The position numbers and the translations under genes are program-made. Source: Nitratireductor arenosus (GTDB lineage: Bacteria > Pseudomonadota > Alphaproteobacteria > Rhizobiales > Rhizobiaceae). Taken from it: a stretch of 64,000 bases of DNA. Shown one piece after another: positions 18,901 through 25,841 of the stretch; the stretch's first letter is position 1, and the number at the start of each line of letters is the position of its first letter. The notes below the pieces were generated by a model. The model was given only the letters and a program-made list of their open reading frames with translations, ran no database searches and had not been told where the DNA came from. The stretch is from contig NZ_WPHG01000003.1 in NCBI RefSeq assembly GCF_009742725.1, positions 372,001-436,000 on the forward strand. The letters are read 5' to 3'.

Positions 18901-21428
18901 CCACGGACTTTGACGGGATCAAGGCCGCGTTGGGACTTCGCGATCTCTACGACCCATGGCTGGCGGAGAGCCTGACCGCCCTCGCCGACGACAACTATCT
19001 CGCGAGCGACGGCAAGGCCTACTGGAGGCTGGCGTGCCCGGAGGCGGACGAGGCGGCGGCCTGGCGGGAGTGGGACGCGCACCGGAGCCACTGGCTGTCG
19101 GAGCCGGCCCTGGCTGCCAATGTCACACTCCTCGACAAGACCATGCGTGCCTTGCCCGACATCCTGAGCGGCGCGACGCGGGCGACGGACATCCTCTTTC
19201 CGAACGCGTCGATGGCGCTGGTCGAGGGATTTTACAAAGACAACCCCGTCGCCGACTATTTCAACGAGATCGTGGCGGACACGGTCGCCGGCTTCATCGA
19301 GCAGCGGACCGGACAGGACCCGACGGCGCGCATCCGCATTCTGGAAGTCGGTGCCGGCACCGGCGGCACCAGCGCACGGGTCCTGGAGCGGTTGAAAGCG
19401 TATCGGGACCGTATCGAAGACTATTGCTATACCGACCTTTCACGGGCCTTCCTTACGCATGGCGAGCGTGTTTTCGGGGCGGAGAACCCGTATTTTCGGA
19501 CCCGGATCTTCGATGTCGAAAAGCCGATCGCCGACCAGGGCCTGGATGGCGGTCAGTACGATCTCGTCGTCGGGACCAACGTTCTGCACGCCACGCGCAA
19601 CATCCGGCGGACCTTGCGCAATGCCAAGGCGCTCCTGCGCGGCAACGGCCTGCTGCTGCTCAACGAGATCGTCGAGAAATCGCTGTTCCTGCATCTGACC
19701 TTCGGCCTTCTCGAGGGTTGGTGGCTGTCGGAAGACAAGAGCGTACGCCTGTCGGGCTCGCCCTGCCTGTCCGCCGATGCCTGGCGACGCGTTCTGATCG
19801 GCGAGGGCTTCAAGACGGTGCTGTTTCCGGCGTCGCAAGCGATCGGGCTGGGGCAGCAAGTGGTGGTCGCGGAGAGCGATGGCGTGGTCCGCCAGCAGCG
19901 GCACGAGCCTGCCGGTGGCGCTGAGGTGGCGCCGGTCCCGCCGCCCCGCCCGCCGCAGGAGAGACCGAACGAAAGCCATGTCCGCGAGATAGTGGTCGAC
20001 AAGATCGCGCAATCGCTGGGCATGGCACGCGAGCGGATCGAGAGCGACCGACCGTTTTCGGAATACGGGTTCGATTCGATCGTCTCCGTTGGATTGGTGA
20101 ACGAACTCAACCAGGCGCTTCACATCGATCTGCCGACGATCGCGATCTTCGATTTCAACACGGTCGACAGGCTTTGCGCGAAGATCTGCGCGGATTTCGG
20201 TCAGTCGATCGTCCCGCCGGCCGGTGAGGCCGCGCCAGCGGCAGGGAATGGGCCTCGGGATGTCCAATCCTCCCCCGCCACCGTCGTCGAATTGAAGGCC
20301 ATCCTCGCGCGTGGCCGCAAACCGAAACACGCCGACGTGTCGCGACCGACGCTTTCCGTGGCGACGAGCCCGCTGAAATTTCACCATGTCCTTCTGACGA
20401 CCCCCGGCCGGATCGATGATATCCGCCTGGTCGAGGGCACACTCGCGGACCTCGAGCCGGATCAGGTCCATGTCGCCGTTCACGCGTTTTCGTTGAATTT
20501 CGGAGACCTGCTTTGTGTCTCCGGCATGTACCCCACCATGCCCGGCTATCCCTTTACCCCGGGATTCGAGGCGAGCGGCGTCGTCGCGTCGGTCGGCAGC
20601 GCGGTCACGACGGTCGCGGTAGGCGATCCGGTGATCGCCGTGATGGGGGAGCGGCTCGGCGGGCAGGGAAGCGTCGTCACCTGCCGCGAGACGCAATTGC
20701 TGCGCAAACCCGACTCGGTCTCCTTCGAGGAGGCAAGCGCGTTCCCGATCGTCACATCGACGATGGTCGGCGCTTTCCGCAAAGCCGATCTGCGCAAAGG
20801 GGAGCGGATCCTGATCCAGTCCGCCGCCGGCGGCACCGGCCTCATCGCCGTGCAGATGGCCAAACATCGAGACGCGGAGATATTCGCCACGGTCGGGTCC
20901 GACCACAAGATCGCACTTCTCCGGGAACGCGGTGTCCATCACGTCTTCAACTATCGCGACAACGATTTCGAGGTCGAGATCGAGCGGCGTACCGCCGGCA
21001 AGGGGGTCGATGTGGTGATCAACACATTGCCGGACGATGCCCTGCAGAAGGGGATCCGATGCCTGTCATCCGGCGGGCGGTACGTCGAACTCGCCATGAC
21101 CGCGCTGCGATCGGCGAAGTCGGTGGACCTTTCCGTCATGAACAACAACCAGAGCTTTCACAGTCTCGATTTGAGGCGCTTGCTGCTTGATAATCCGGCC
21201 GCAGCGATGGCCTATATGAAAGACGGTCTGGATCTGCTCGCCGAACGGACCGTCTCTCCGACGATCGGAAAAATCTTCGCGTTCGAAGAGATCGTCGAGG
21301 CCTATCGGCATCTGGCCTCGAGGCAAAGCGTCGGCAAGATCGTGGTCCGCATTCCTGAATCTTACAGGCACGGCGAGACCGGGCAGCATGGCGCCAGGAT
21401 GTTCAACGAGGGCATGCAGTCGGCGTAA
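12978..21428 (+). CDS. Trans-AT polyketide synthase: adaptor-GNAT-ACP-KS-DH-KR-MT-ACP-ER
   Basis: A 2816-residue megasynthase. Order by residue: an N-terminal methyltransferase-like adaptor (VDIGFGAGS near 31-39); a GNAT domain (about 207-400); ACP (Ser455, LGMDSAD); KS (about 534-960) with complete triad Cys703, His838, His880; DH (about 1159-1440) with His1188 in DHVVQGRRVFP and Asp1366 in HPSILDGA; KR (nucleotide motif GGAGGIG at 1684, Tyr1825 in GQSNYAAG); C-methyltransferase (ILEVGAGTGGT at 2121); ACP (Ser2367, GFDSIVS); and a C-terminal enoylreductase (about 2470-2795, SAAGGTG at 2615). No AT is present. The front resembles the GNAT loading modules of curacin- and pederin-type assembly lines, which supply an acetyl starter. 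One extension would give an alpha-methylated, fully reduced unit (2-methylbutyryl if acetyl-primed and all domains act). Confidence 0.93.
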   Translation: MANTSTTKIAEAPARLLLDQCFRDGAPKYIVDIGFGAGSLSGQLEQALRSEYRHLPSGSLPMLIGLNPNPDTDHAGSSVRIVPGLCDSGALLAEKLAALGVTDLENAAYIHAPAVEATPDAASAAAASLLFDAGSFGPWLRRHGLIVLAQQSALEPSSPVEWMRDPQRLLLTLAGGGVFPDAGPAFELGQMSDKDGFSVVRFRHRDYRIRPADKADLPTLVALEKSCWAVGSRASSAMIRGRLTRYPAGQLALENEHGLVGAVYSQRVVNDDFGASTMFTVGKLHDDAGPLALLLALNVLPEMQDRSYGDQLLEFMLQYCAATPGIDAVIGVTRCKDYAKHDGVDMSRYIGLRNEQGRLVDTVLRFHEMHGARIERLVANYRPRDDENSGFGVLVRYEGCRQRKELSVDAAATAVPVGVSEIESFIATTVAAILNAGDGARIDVARPLFELGMDSADLLDLRERIRATFGVRLEATFFAEHGTCERIAKHLAERLPQEPDNEGAELPEAPQASASPAAGSPPAERRKTPMAKGDAIAIVGMACRLPGGIEDRHSFWEILRDGKDMVGRMPAGRWAWPAGIDPGDTHRGIDRGGFIHGVDEFDPLFFRISPKDAATLDPQQRLMLQLAWSCVEDAGYSAHALAGTATGVYVGASGSDYQLRLCSEQLEHIDGHFGLSTSVALLANRVSYFFDWNGPSIQVDTACSSSLVAVHEAVSAIKNGMCDQALVGGVNIMCHPATSVAFYSAGMLSKDGRCKTFGRAADGYVRGEGGVMFLLKPLDAALAAGDRIHGLIAGTAVNHGGQTAGLTVPSNVRQAALVRRALARADLPADAITYVEAHGTGTALGDPTEVRGLTEAFADCRHDQAEPYCGLGSVKTNIGHLEAAAGVAGLLKVLLQLQHQTLVKSLHCDDLNPHIRLDEGPFYVVRENRPWTPLRDGDGDALPRRAGISSFGSGGANAHLIVEEYVEPAGASDLAADTGAPAMVVLSAKTEERLKERARQLLDAIATYPLGDEQLASLAYTLQVGRQPMEMRLGIVAASISELEATLRAYLAGETAIEGLQRGRVARNTDAADGAGAADPRENLARWVENGEHARLLELWVKGVTLDWAALYGENRPARLALPTYPFARDRYWLPPKPTATRTQPAGDGPDAARAGLAHPLLQANISDLSAQRFLTRFCGDELFLSDHVVQGRRVFPAVAYLEMARAAVSQSGRDASWRAGLELKDVVWAQSIAVDDSAVDVAIGLSARNGADIAWEVSTQAAGGRDGERILHCQGRAVPLAERDAPVVDIAALRAQCRSTSIPAQECYERFRAIGLDYGAAQRSMAELSVGTDRHGRKQVLARLALPDPVRDDVARYGLHPSILDGALQAALGLDFAQAQQGGLSLPFAAEAVAVFGPSPSSGWAWVRDSDGRDASQTLHKLDIDICDDDGRTSVALRGFTMRAARQGEETRPATMPADSDAVMLTPAWETTDPELGDIWPTASDAVAIVGGSAARRAEFRALYPQARLIELEPASGVEAIEDRLHAAGAIDHVVWLAPDDPPAQPLGEAVVEGQRRGVLQCFRFIKALLGLGYGDRPLGWTVVTTQTLPIERGEALNPTHAGMHGLIGSMAKEYPTWRVRLLDMPRDGDWPVASVLRMPADGHGNPWGYRHGEWYRRALLPSRLEGSSPSLYRRGGVYVVLGGAGGIGEVWSEYMIRTYQAQVIWIGRRAKNAAIQSKIDRLAALGPAPDYHAADASDEAALGQVHDLIRRAHGQVHGVVHSAIVLNDSSLARMQEPAFLEALSVKVDGSVHLARVFGRDPLDFALFFSSMLSFKAPPGQSNYAAGCAFKDAFAHRLAQDLPCAVKVMNWGYWGSVGIVASQAYRERMARLGQGSLEPEESMAALELLLRAAQDQVVLLKPTRPFAAEDGVAGDEVSVNPAAYPSALAGLQASVATPAQEMRPERAAGFEEIERLLRRLLWAQLCKLGFPASPTDFDGIKAALGLRDLYDPWLAESLTALADDNYLASDGKAYWRLACPEADEAAAWREWDAHRSHWLSEPALAANVTLLDKTMRALPDILSGATRATDILFPNASMALVEGFYKDNPVADYFNEIVADTVAGFIEQRTGQDPTARIRILEVGAGTGGTSARVLERLKAYRDRIEDYCYTDLSRAFLTHGERVFGAENPYFRTRIFDVEKPIADQGLDGGQYDLVVGTNVLHATRNIRRTLRNAKALLRGNGLLLLNEIVEKSLFLHLTFGLLEGWWLSEDKSVRLSGSPCLSADAWRRVLIGEGFKTVLFPASQAIGLGQQVVVAESDGVVRQQRHEPAGGAEVAPVPPPRPPQERPNESHVREIVVDKIAQSLGMARERIESDRPFSEYGFDSIVSVGLVNELNQALHIDLPTIAIFDFNTVDRLCAKICADFGQSIVPPAGEAAPAAGNGPRDVQSSPATVVELKAILARGRKPKHADVSRPTLSVATSPLKFHHVLLTTPGRIDDIRLVEGTLADLEPDQVHVAVHAFSLNFGDLLCVSGMYPTMPGYPFTPGFEASGVVASVGSAVTTVAVGDPVIAVMGERLGGQGSVVTCRETQLLRKPDSVSFEEASAFPIVTSTMVGAFRKADLRKGERILIQSAAGGTGLIAVQMAKHRDAEIFATVGSDHKIALLRERGVHHVFNYRDNDFEVEIERRTAGKGVDVVINTLPDDALQKGIRCLSSGGRYVELAMTALRSAKSVDLSVMNNNQSFHSLDLRRLLLDNPAAAMAYMKDGLDLLAERTVSPTIGKIFAFEEIVEAYRHLASRQSVGKIVVRIPESYRHGETGQHGARMFNEGMQSA

Positions 21429-21640
21429 GGCGACGGCCCATTTCTGCCGCAGGGAGGGAGATGCCGCCGCCGGCATCGCCCTCGGGCTGCGCTCGCCGTC
21501 CGATCGGGCTTATGGCGATAAAGCGTTTCCAGGCGAAGTTGGCGCCGGCTCGGCGTCCGGAAACGCGTCAAGAAAATCAGCAAAACCCGATCTGCGATTC
21601 AATGAAATGCAGAACGGATTTAAGATGACCGGAACGGCGC
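21429..21640. terminator. Convergent intergenic region with long inverted repeat
   Basis: The two PKS genes converge here. GCGTTTCC (21523-21530) and GGAAACGC (21559-21566) are perfectly complementary, and the sequence between them can form an inner GGCGCC/GGCGTC stem. The plus-strand side is followed by A-rich rather than T-rich sequence, so a two-way, imperfect terminator is the best reading. Confidence 0.4.
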
Positions 21641-24600
21641 TCACGCGGTCAATGCCCGCCGGTCCGCCGCCGCCTTGGGCCGGCTCTCCGTCGACCTGAT
21701 ATGCGCGGCAAGCTCGGCGACCGTCTGGTTGCTGAGCAGTTCCTTTGGCGACAGGGATTTCGACAGCCGCTGCTCGATGAGCATGATCAGCCGGACGGCC
21801 ATGACGGAATCGAGGCCTACGGAAGGCAGCTGCGTTTGAGGGTCGAGATCGTCCAGCTTGAGCAGCTCGCGAACGATCGTGACGAGGTCTTCTTCCAGAT
21901 CGTCCTTGGCCGCCGCTGCCTCGGGCCGGTTTTCCGTCGATCCTATGTGCGCGGCAAGCTCGGCGACCGTCTGGTTGCTGAGCAGTTCCTTGGGCGACAG
22001 GGATTTCGACAGCCGCTGCTCGATGAGCATGATCAGCCGGATGGCCATGACGGAATCGAGGCCCACGGACGGCAGCGATGTCCGGGAATCGAGATCGTCC
22101 AGCTTGAGCAACTCGCAGACGACCGCGACGAGGTTTCCCTCCAGATCGCCATATTCGCTTCGAGGCGGTCGAGCGGCGGCCTCGGTCGCCGCAACATGAC
22201 GATCCGGCGTGGCCGGCGATGCTGCGGTCGCGTCGGGGGTGGGGGACTGCGGCAGGGTCTGTTGGCCCGGCGCGGCAACCGCCTCGCCGCCTCGCCGTTT
22301 CAGAAGCAATCCGCTTGCGGGATCGAGATGGCCCATGATCCGGTCACGGTCGCCGTACATGGCCAGGATATCCGTGACCGGCTGTGCCATGACGTTGCGC
22401 AAGGCGCGGATGCCGGTGTCTGCATCCATGAATTGGTAGCCGAGCGACAGGAACCAGGCGTCGACGTCTTCGGTCACGTATTTGTCCCACTTCCAGCGCG
22501 ACCAGCTGACGGCGTAGCTGCGCCCGTGCCGGCGCCCGGCTGCGACCTCCCGGTTGCGCCAGTTGGCGAAGGCATTCTGGAATGCACATGCGTAGGCATA
22601 GTCCGCACCTCCGGCAAACCCCAACGACGCCAGCGAGGAGAACGCGACGACAAAATCGAGGTCCAGTTCGGCGGTAGCCAGGTCCAGATTGACGCTGCCT
22701 GCCACCTTGGACGCGATCACCGCGGAAAAATCCTCCCACTGCTCGTTGTAGATATAGGCGTCATTGTGAGCGGTGACCAAATTGACGATGCCGTTCAGGC
22801 GTCCGTGGCGGCCGACAATGTCGGCGACCATCGCCTGCGTCTGCGCGCGGTCGGCTATGTCGCACTGGACATAGAGCATACGGTCGGACCGGCCTGCCTT
22901 GCGTGCCAGCGCGTCAACGCGATCCTTGACGACGCCGGCGAGCGGTGAACGGCCGGTAATGACGAAAGTCGCATCGACCTCGCGCAGCAGCCTCTCGACC
23001 AGCCTGCAGCCCAGTTCGCCGGCGCCACCCGGGAAAAGATAGACGCCGTCGTCGCGAAACCACGGGCCGTCTCCCGCCTGCCGCTCGGGCACGGATCCCG
23101 GTTGAAGCCCGTAGACCAGGCGCGCGCCGTCGAAGCGGATGGTCTGCGGTGTCGTCGCTGGTATTGCCGCGAGCTCGAGGGCGACGAGGCGCCGCCAGTC
23201 CTGCCCGTTCAGGTCGGCGAAATAGAGCGAATGGACCCTCAGCCGCTCGTTTTCAAGGAAGGCGGATTTCGCCAGCGCCGGAAGAGCGTCGTCCGCGGGC
23301 CTGACGCCGAAATCGCCGCGGGCGACATGAAAGATGTCGATCTGCCGGCCGAAGGAGCGTTCCATCAGGTCCTTTATCAGCTCGAACAGGATGTGAACCT
23401 CGTCGGCCTGCTCCGCGGCATTCGCCCCCGCAGGCAGAACGACGATCAGGTCGGGGGCGCCGTTCTCGGCGTTCCAGTTTTCGAACGACGGTTGGGGCGC
23501 GACCGCGCGCCCCTCGATCAGCGACGTCACCAGTCTCGCCGTCGGGGGAAGCACGCCGCGCAGAACCGGCGTGAAGTCAGCGATCTGTTGGTTGTCGCGG
23601 CCGATCACCCAGATGCATTTTTCGTCGAGCGGTCGGGGAGACCCTGCGGCCGTCTCGCGCCAGCCGGGCTGCAGATAGGCCATCTCGGCCCGCTCGCGGC
23701 TGTCCTCGTCCTCCTCGGCCGGCCGCGCTTCGAACCAACAGCTCCGGTCCGGCCACGGCGAAACCGGCAGCGGCAATCGCCGCGCTTCGGGAATGCCCGG
23801 CCAGTCGGCGCTGCCGCCCTCCAGCCACCGCACGACGTGCGCCGGCCAGGTTTGACCTGCCGTCGATCCCGACATCGCAAGAGTTTCCGGCAGAGGTTCA
23901 CCAAGCGCGATCGCGTCGAACCCCCGCAGCAGTTCGGATCGCGACGATGCGTGCACGATGGCGCGGGCAGGGCGGTTCTCGTTTCTCTGCTGCAGGGTGA
24001 AAGCGATATCGCCGAGCTCGAAATCCACGTTGAACCCGTGCTCGGGATTGCGAACGACGCGCGCCAATGCCGCGGCATACGCCTTCAAGAGATCGGGATC
24101 GGATGCCGCGACCGGAACAAAGACCTCTCCGGCACGATCCCGGCTGGATGCCGGCACGACATGTTGCTGCACGACGACGGAGGCGTTCGCGCCGCCGAAG
24201 CCGAAGGAATTCACGATGGCGGCGCGCGCTCCGTCGGAGGCGTTTGCGGGCCAGGGGCCGGTTTCGGCCTGGAGAACGAAACCGTCGTCGAGCACGACGC
24301 GCGGATTGAGGCTGCGGAAGTTGGAAAGCCCGGGCAAAGCCCCGTGTTTCAGGGAAAGCAGCACGTTGATGACCCCGACGACCCCCGCCGCTGGTTCCAG
24401 ATGGCCGATATTCGTCTTTACCGAACCTACGGCACAGGCAGACGGTTGCTGGCCGCTTTGTCTCCTCAAGGTGCGGAAAGCCTCTTTCACGCCCTCCATC
24501 TCGATCGGGTCGCCGAGTTCGGTGCCGGTACCGTGCATTTCGACATAGGATATGTCGCTTGGTAAGAGTTTTGCGTCGTTGAGCGCACGCATGACGAGGG

Positions 24601-25783
24601 CGGCCTGCGCCGGGCTGTTTGGCGCGGTGAGCGAGGCCGCCTTGCCGCCATGATTGACCGCCGTGCCTTTGACGACGCCGTAAATATGGTCGCGGTCGCG
24701 CACGGCCGCCTCGAACGGCTTCAGCACGAGAACGCCGACGCCTTCGGCCCGCACATAGCCATCCGCGCCGGCATCGAAGGTGCGGCACTGCCCGGTCGGA
24801 GACAGAACGCCGAGTTGTCGGCCCATCACGAACAGATCCGGCGTCAGGAGGAGGTTGACGCCGCCGGCGAGGGCAAGATCGCATTCTCCGCTGCGGATGG
24901 CCCGAACGGCGTTGTGAAGCGCAACCAGACTGCTTGAGCAGGCCGTATCCACCGCCTCGCTGGGACCATGCACGTCCAGGAGATACGACACGCGGTTGGC
25001 AACCATCGCATGGGCGCTGCCGGTCAGCATTTGTGCGCCCAGCATGCCCTTCTGGTCGAGAAGCTTCTGGTAGTCCTGGAACTGGACGCCGGCGAACACG
25101 CCAACCGACCGGCCAGCCAACCCGTTCGGGTCGTAGCCCGCATCCCAGATCGCTTCCCACGCCGTCTTCAGGAACAGACGGTGCTGCGGGTCCATGAGTT
25201 CGGCCTCATAGACCGAAATGCCAAAAAACGCCGGAGCGAAAAGGTCCTCGCCTTCGATGAAACCGCCCCATCTGACATCGGTGCGGCCGGGATCGCGCAG
25301 CGGATCGCCCGACAGGGCTCTCCAGTCCCAGCGCCGCTTCGGGACCTCGCGGATGCAGTTCCTTGCGTCGCGCTGATTGGCCCAGAACTCCTCCTTCGAC
25401 GCCGCGCCCGGCAGGCGGCATGCCACGCCGACAATGGCGATGTCGCGTCTGCGGTCGGTCTGCGGCGCGGCGGGCTCGGCGCGCGCTTGCTCCGGCCGTT
25501 CCGGGCGTGTCCGGCCGGGCTTTTGTTGGGCGATATATACGCTCAGCGCCTGCAGCGTCGGGTGCGCAAACAGCAAAACGGCATCGACGCGCATGTCGAA
25601 GCGATCCGAAAGCCGCGACGAGAAGAGCTTGAGCGAGGCGGAATCGAAGCCGAGATTTCCAAGTGCCTCGTCTGGATCGAGGTCGTTGGCCGGCAGGTCC
25701 AGTACCGCGGCCGCCACCGTCTTGACCGCCTCCAGATGGTCGTGACTTTCCCCGCCGGTGCCGGGTCCTTCCAATGCGCTCAT
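21641..25783 (-). CDS. Polyketide synthase: ACP-KS-KR-ACP-ACP
   Basis: A 1380-residue protein. An N-terminal ACP (Ser48, LGFDSAS) precedes a complete KS (about 114-545; Cys282, His417, His461). A post-KS linker follows, then a ketoreductase with nucleotide loop PGGAGELG near residue 918 and active-site region FSSLASLGF and DYAYA. Two nearly identical ACPs end the protein (Ser1244 and Ser1326, both SVGLDSVMA). There is no AT, DH, MT or thioesterase. The N-terminal ACP has no KS of its own, so it probably completes the module begun by the KS protein encoded just upstream. The start has GAGGTGAGG before it. The expected action is condensation plus reduction to a beta-hydroxy thioester. Confidence 0.92.
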   Translation of the reverse strand: MSALEGPGTGGESHDHLEAVKTVAAAVLDLPANDLDPDEALGNLGFDSASLKLFSSRLSDRFDMRVDAVLLFAHPTLQALSVYIAQQKPGRTRPERPEQARAEPAAPQTDRRRDIAIVGVACRLPGAASKEEFWANQRDARNCIREVPKRRWDWRALSGDPLRDPGRTDVRWGGFIEGEDLFAPAFFGISVYEAELMDPQHRLFLKTAWEAIWDAGYDPNGLAGRSVGVFAGVQFQDYQKLLDQKGMLGAQMLTGSAHAMVANRVSYLLDVHGPSEAVDTACSSSLVALHNAVRAIRSGECDLALAGGVNLLLTPDLFVMGRQLGVLSPTGQCRTFDAGADGYVRAEGVGVLVLKPFEAAVRDRDHIYGVVKGTAVNHGGKAASLTAPNSPAQAALVMRALNDAKLLPSDISYVEMHGTGTELGDPIEMEGVKEAFRTLRRQSGQQPSACAVGSVKTNIGHLEPAAGVVGVINVLLSLKHGALPGLSNFRSLNPRVVLDDGFVLQAETGPWPANASDGARAAIVNSFGFGGANASVVVQQHVVPASSRDRAGEVFVPVAASDPDLLKAYAAALARVVRNPEHGFNVDFELGDIAFTLQQRNENRPARAIVHASSRSELLRGFDAIALGEPLPETLAMSGSTAGQTWPAHVVRWLEGGSADWPGIPEARRLPLPVSPWPDRSCWFEARPAEEDEDSRERAEMAYLQPGWRETAAGSPRPLDEKCIWVIGRDNQQIADFTPVLRGVLPPTARLVTSLIEGRAVAPQPSFENWNAENGAPDLIVVLPAGANAAEQADEVHILFELIKDLMERSFGRQIDIFHVARGDFGVRPADDALPALAKSAFLENERLRVHSLYFADLNGQDWRRLVALELAAIPATTPQTIRFDGARLVYGLQPGSVPERQAGDGPWFRDDGVYLFPGGAGELGCRLVERLLREVDATFVITGRSPLAGVVKDRVDALARKAGRSDRMLYVQCDIADRAQTQAMVADIVGRHGRLNGIVNLVTAHNDAYIYNEQWEDFSAVIASKVAGSVNLDLATAELDLDFVVAFSSLASLGFAGGADYAYACAFQNAFANWRNREVAAGRRHGRSYAVSWSRWKWDKYVTEDVDAWFLSLGYQFMDADTGIRALRNVMAQPVTDILAMYGDRDRIMGHLDPASGLLLKRRGGEAVAAPGQQTLPQSPTPDATAASPATPDRHVAATEAAARPPRSEYGDLEGNLVAVVCELLKLDDLDSRTSLPSVGLDSVMAIRLIMLIEQRLSKSLSPKELLSNQTVAELAAHIGSTENRPEAAAAKDDLEEDLVTIVRELLKLDDLDPQTQLPSVGLDSVMAVRLIMLIEQRLSKSLSPKELLSNQTVAELAAHIRSTESRPKAAADRRALTA
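21665..22141 (-). repeat. Tandem 246-bp duplication of an ACP-coding segment
   Basis: Two ACP-coding segments, about 21665-21895 and 21911-22141, are direct repeats with a period of 246 bases (82 codons). Over the best 90 bases I count a single mismatch. The repeat is in frame and both copies keep the Ser attachment site, so it encodes working twin ACPs. Its low divergence implies recent duplication or continuing gene conversion. Confidence 0.85.
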
Positions 25784-25841
25784 CGCCTCACCTCGTCATC
25801 CGATTTTCGAACCTGTCGACCCTTGCCGCGGCCTCCGCCAG

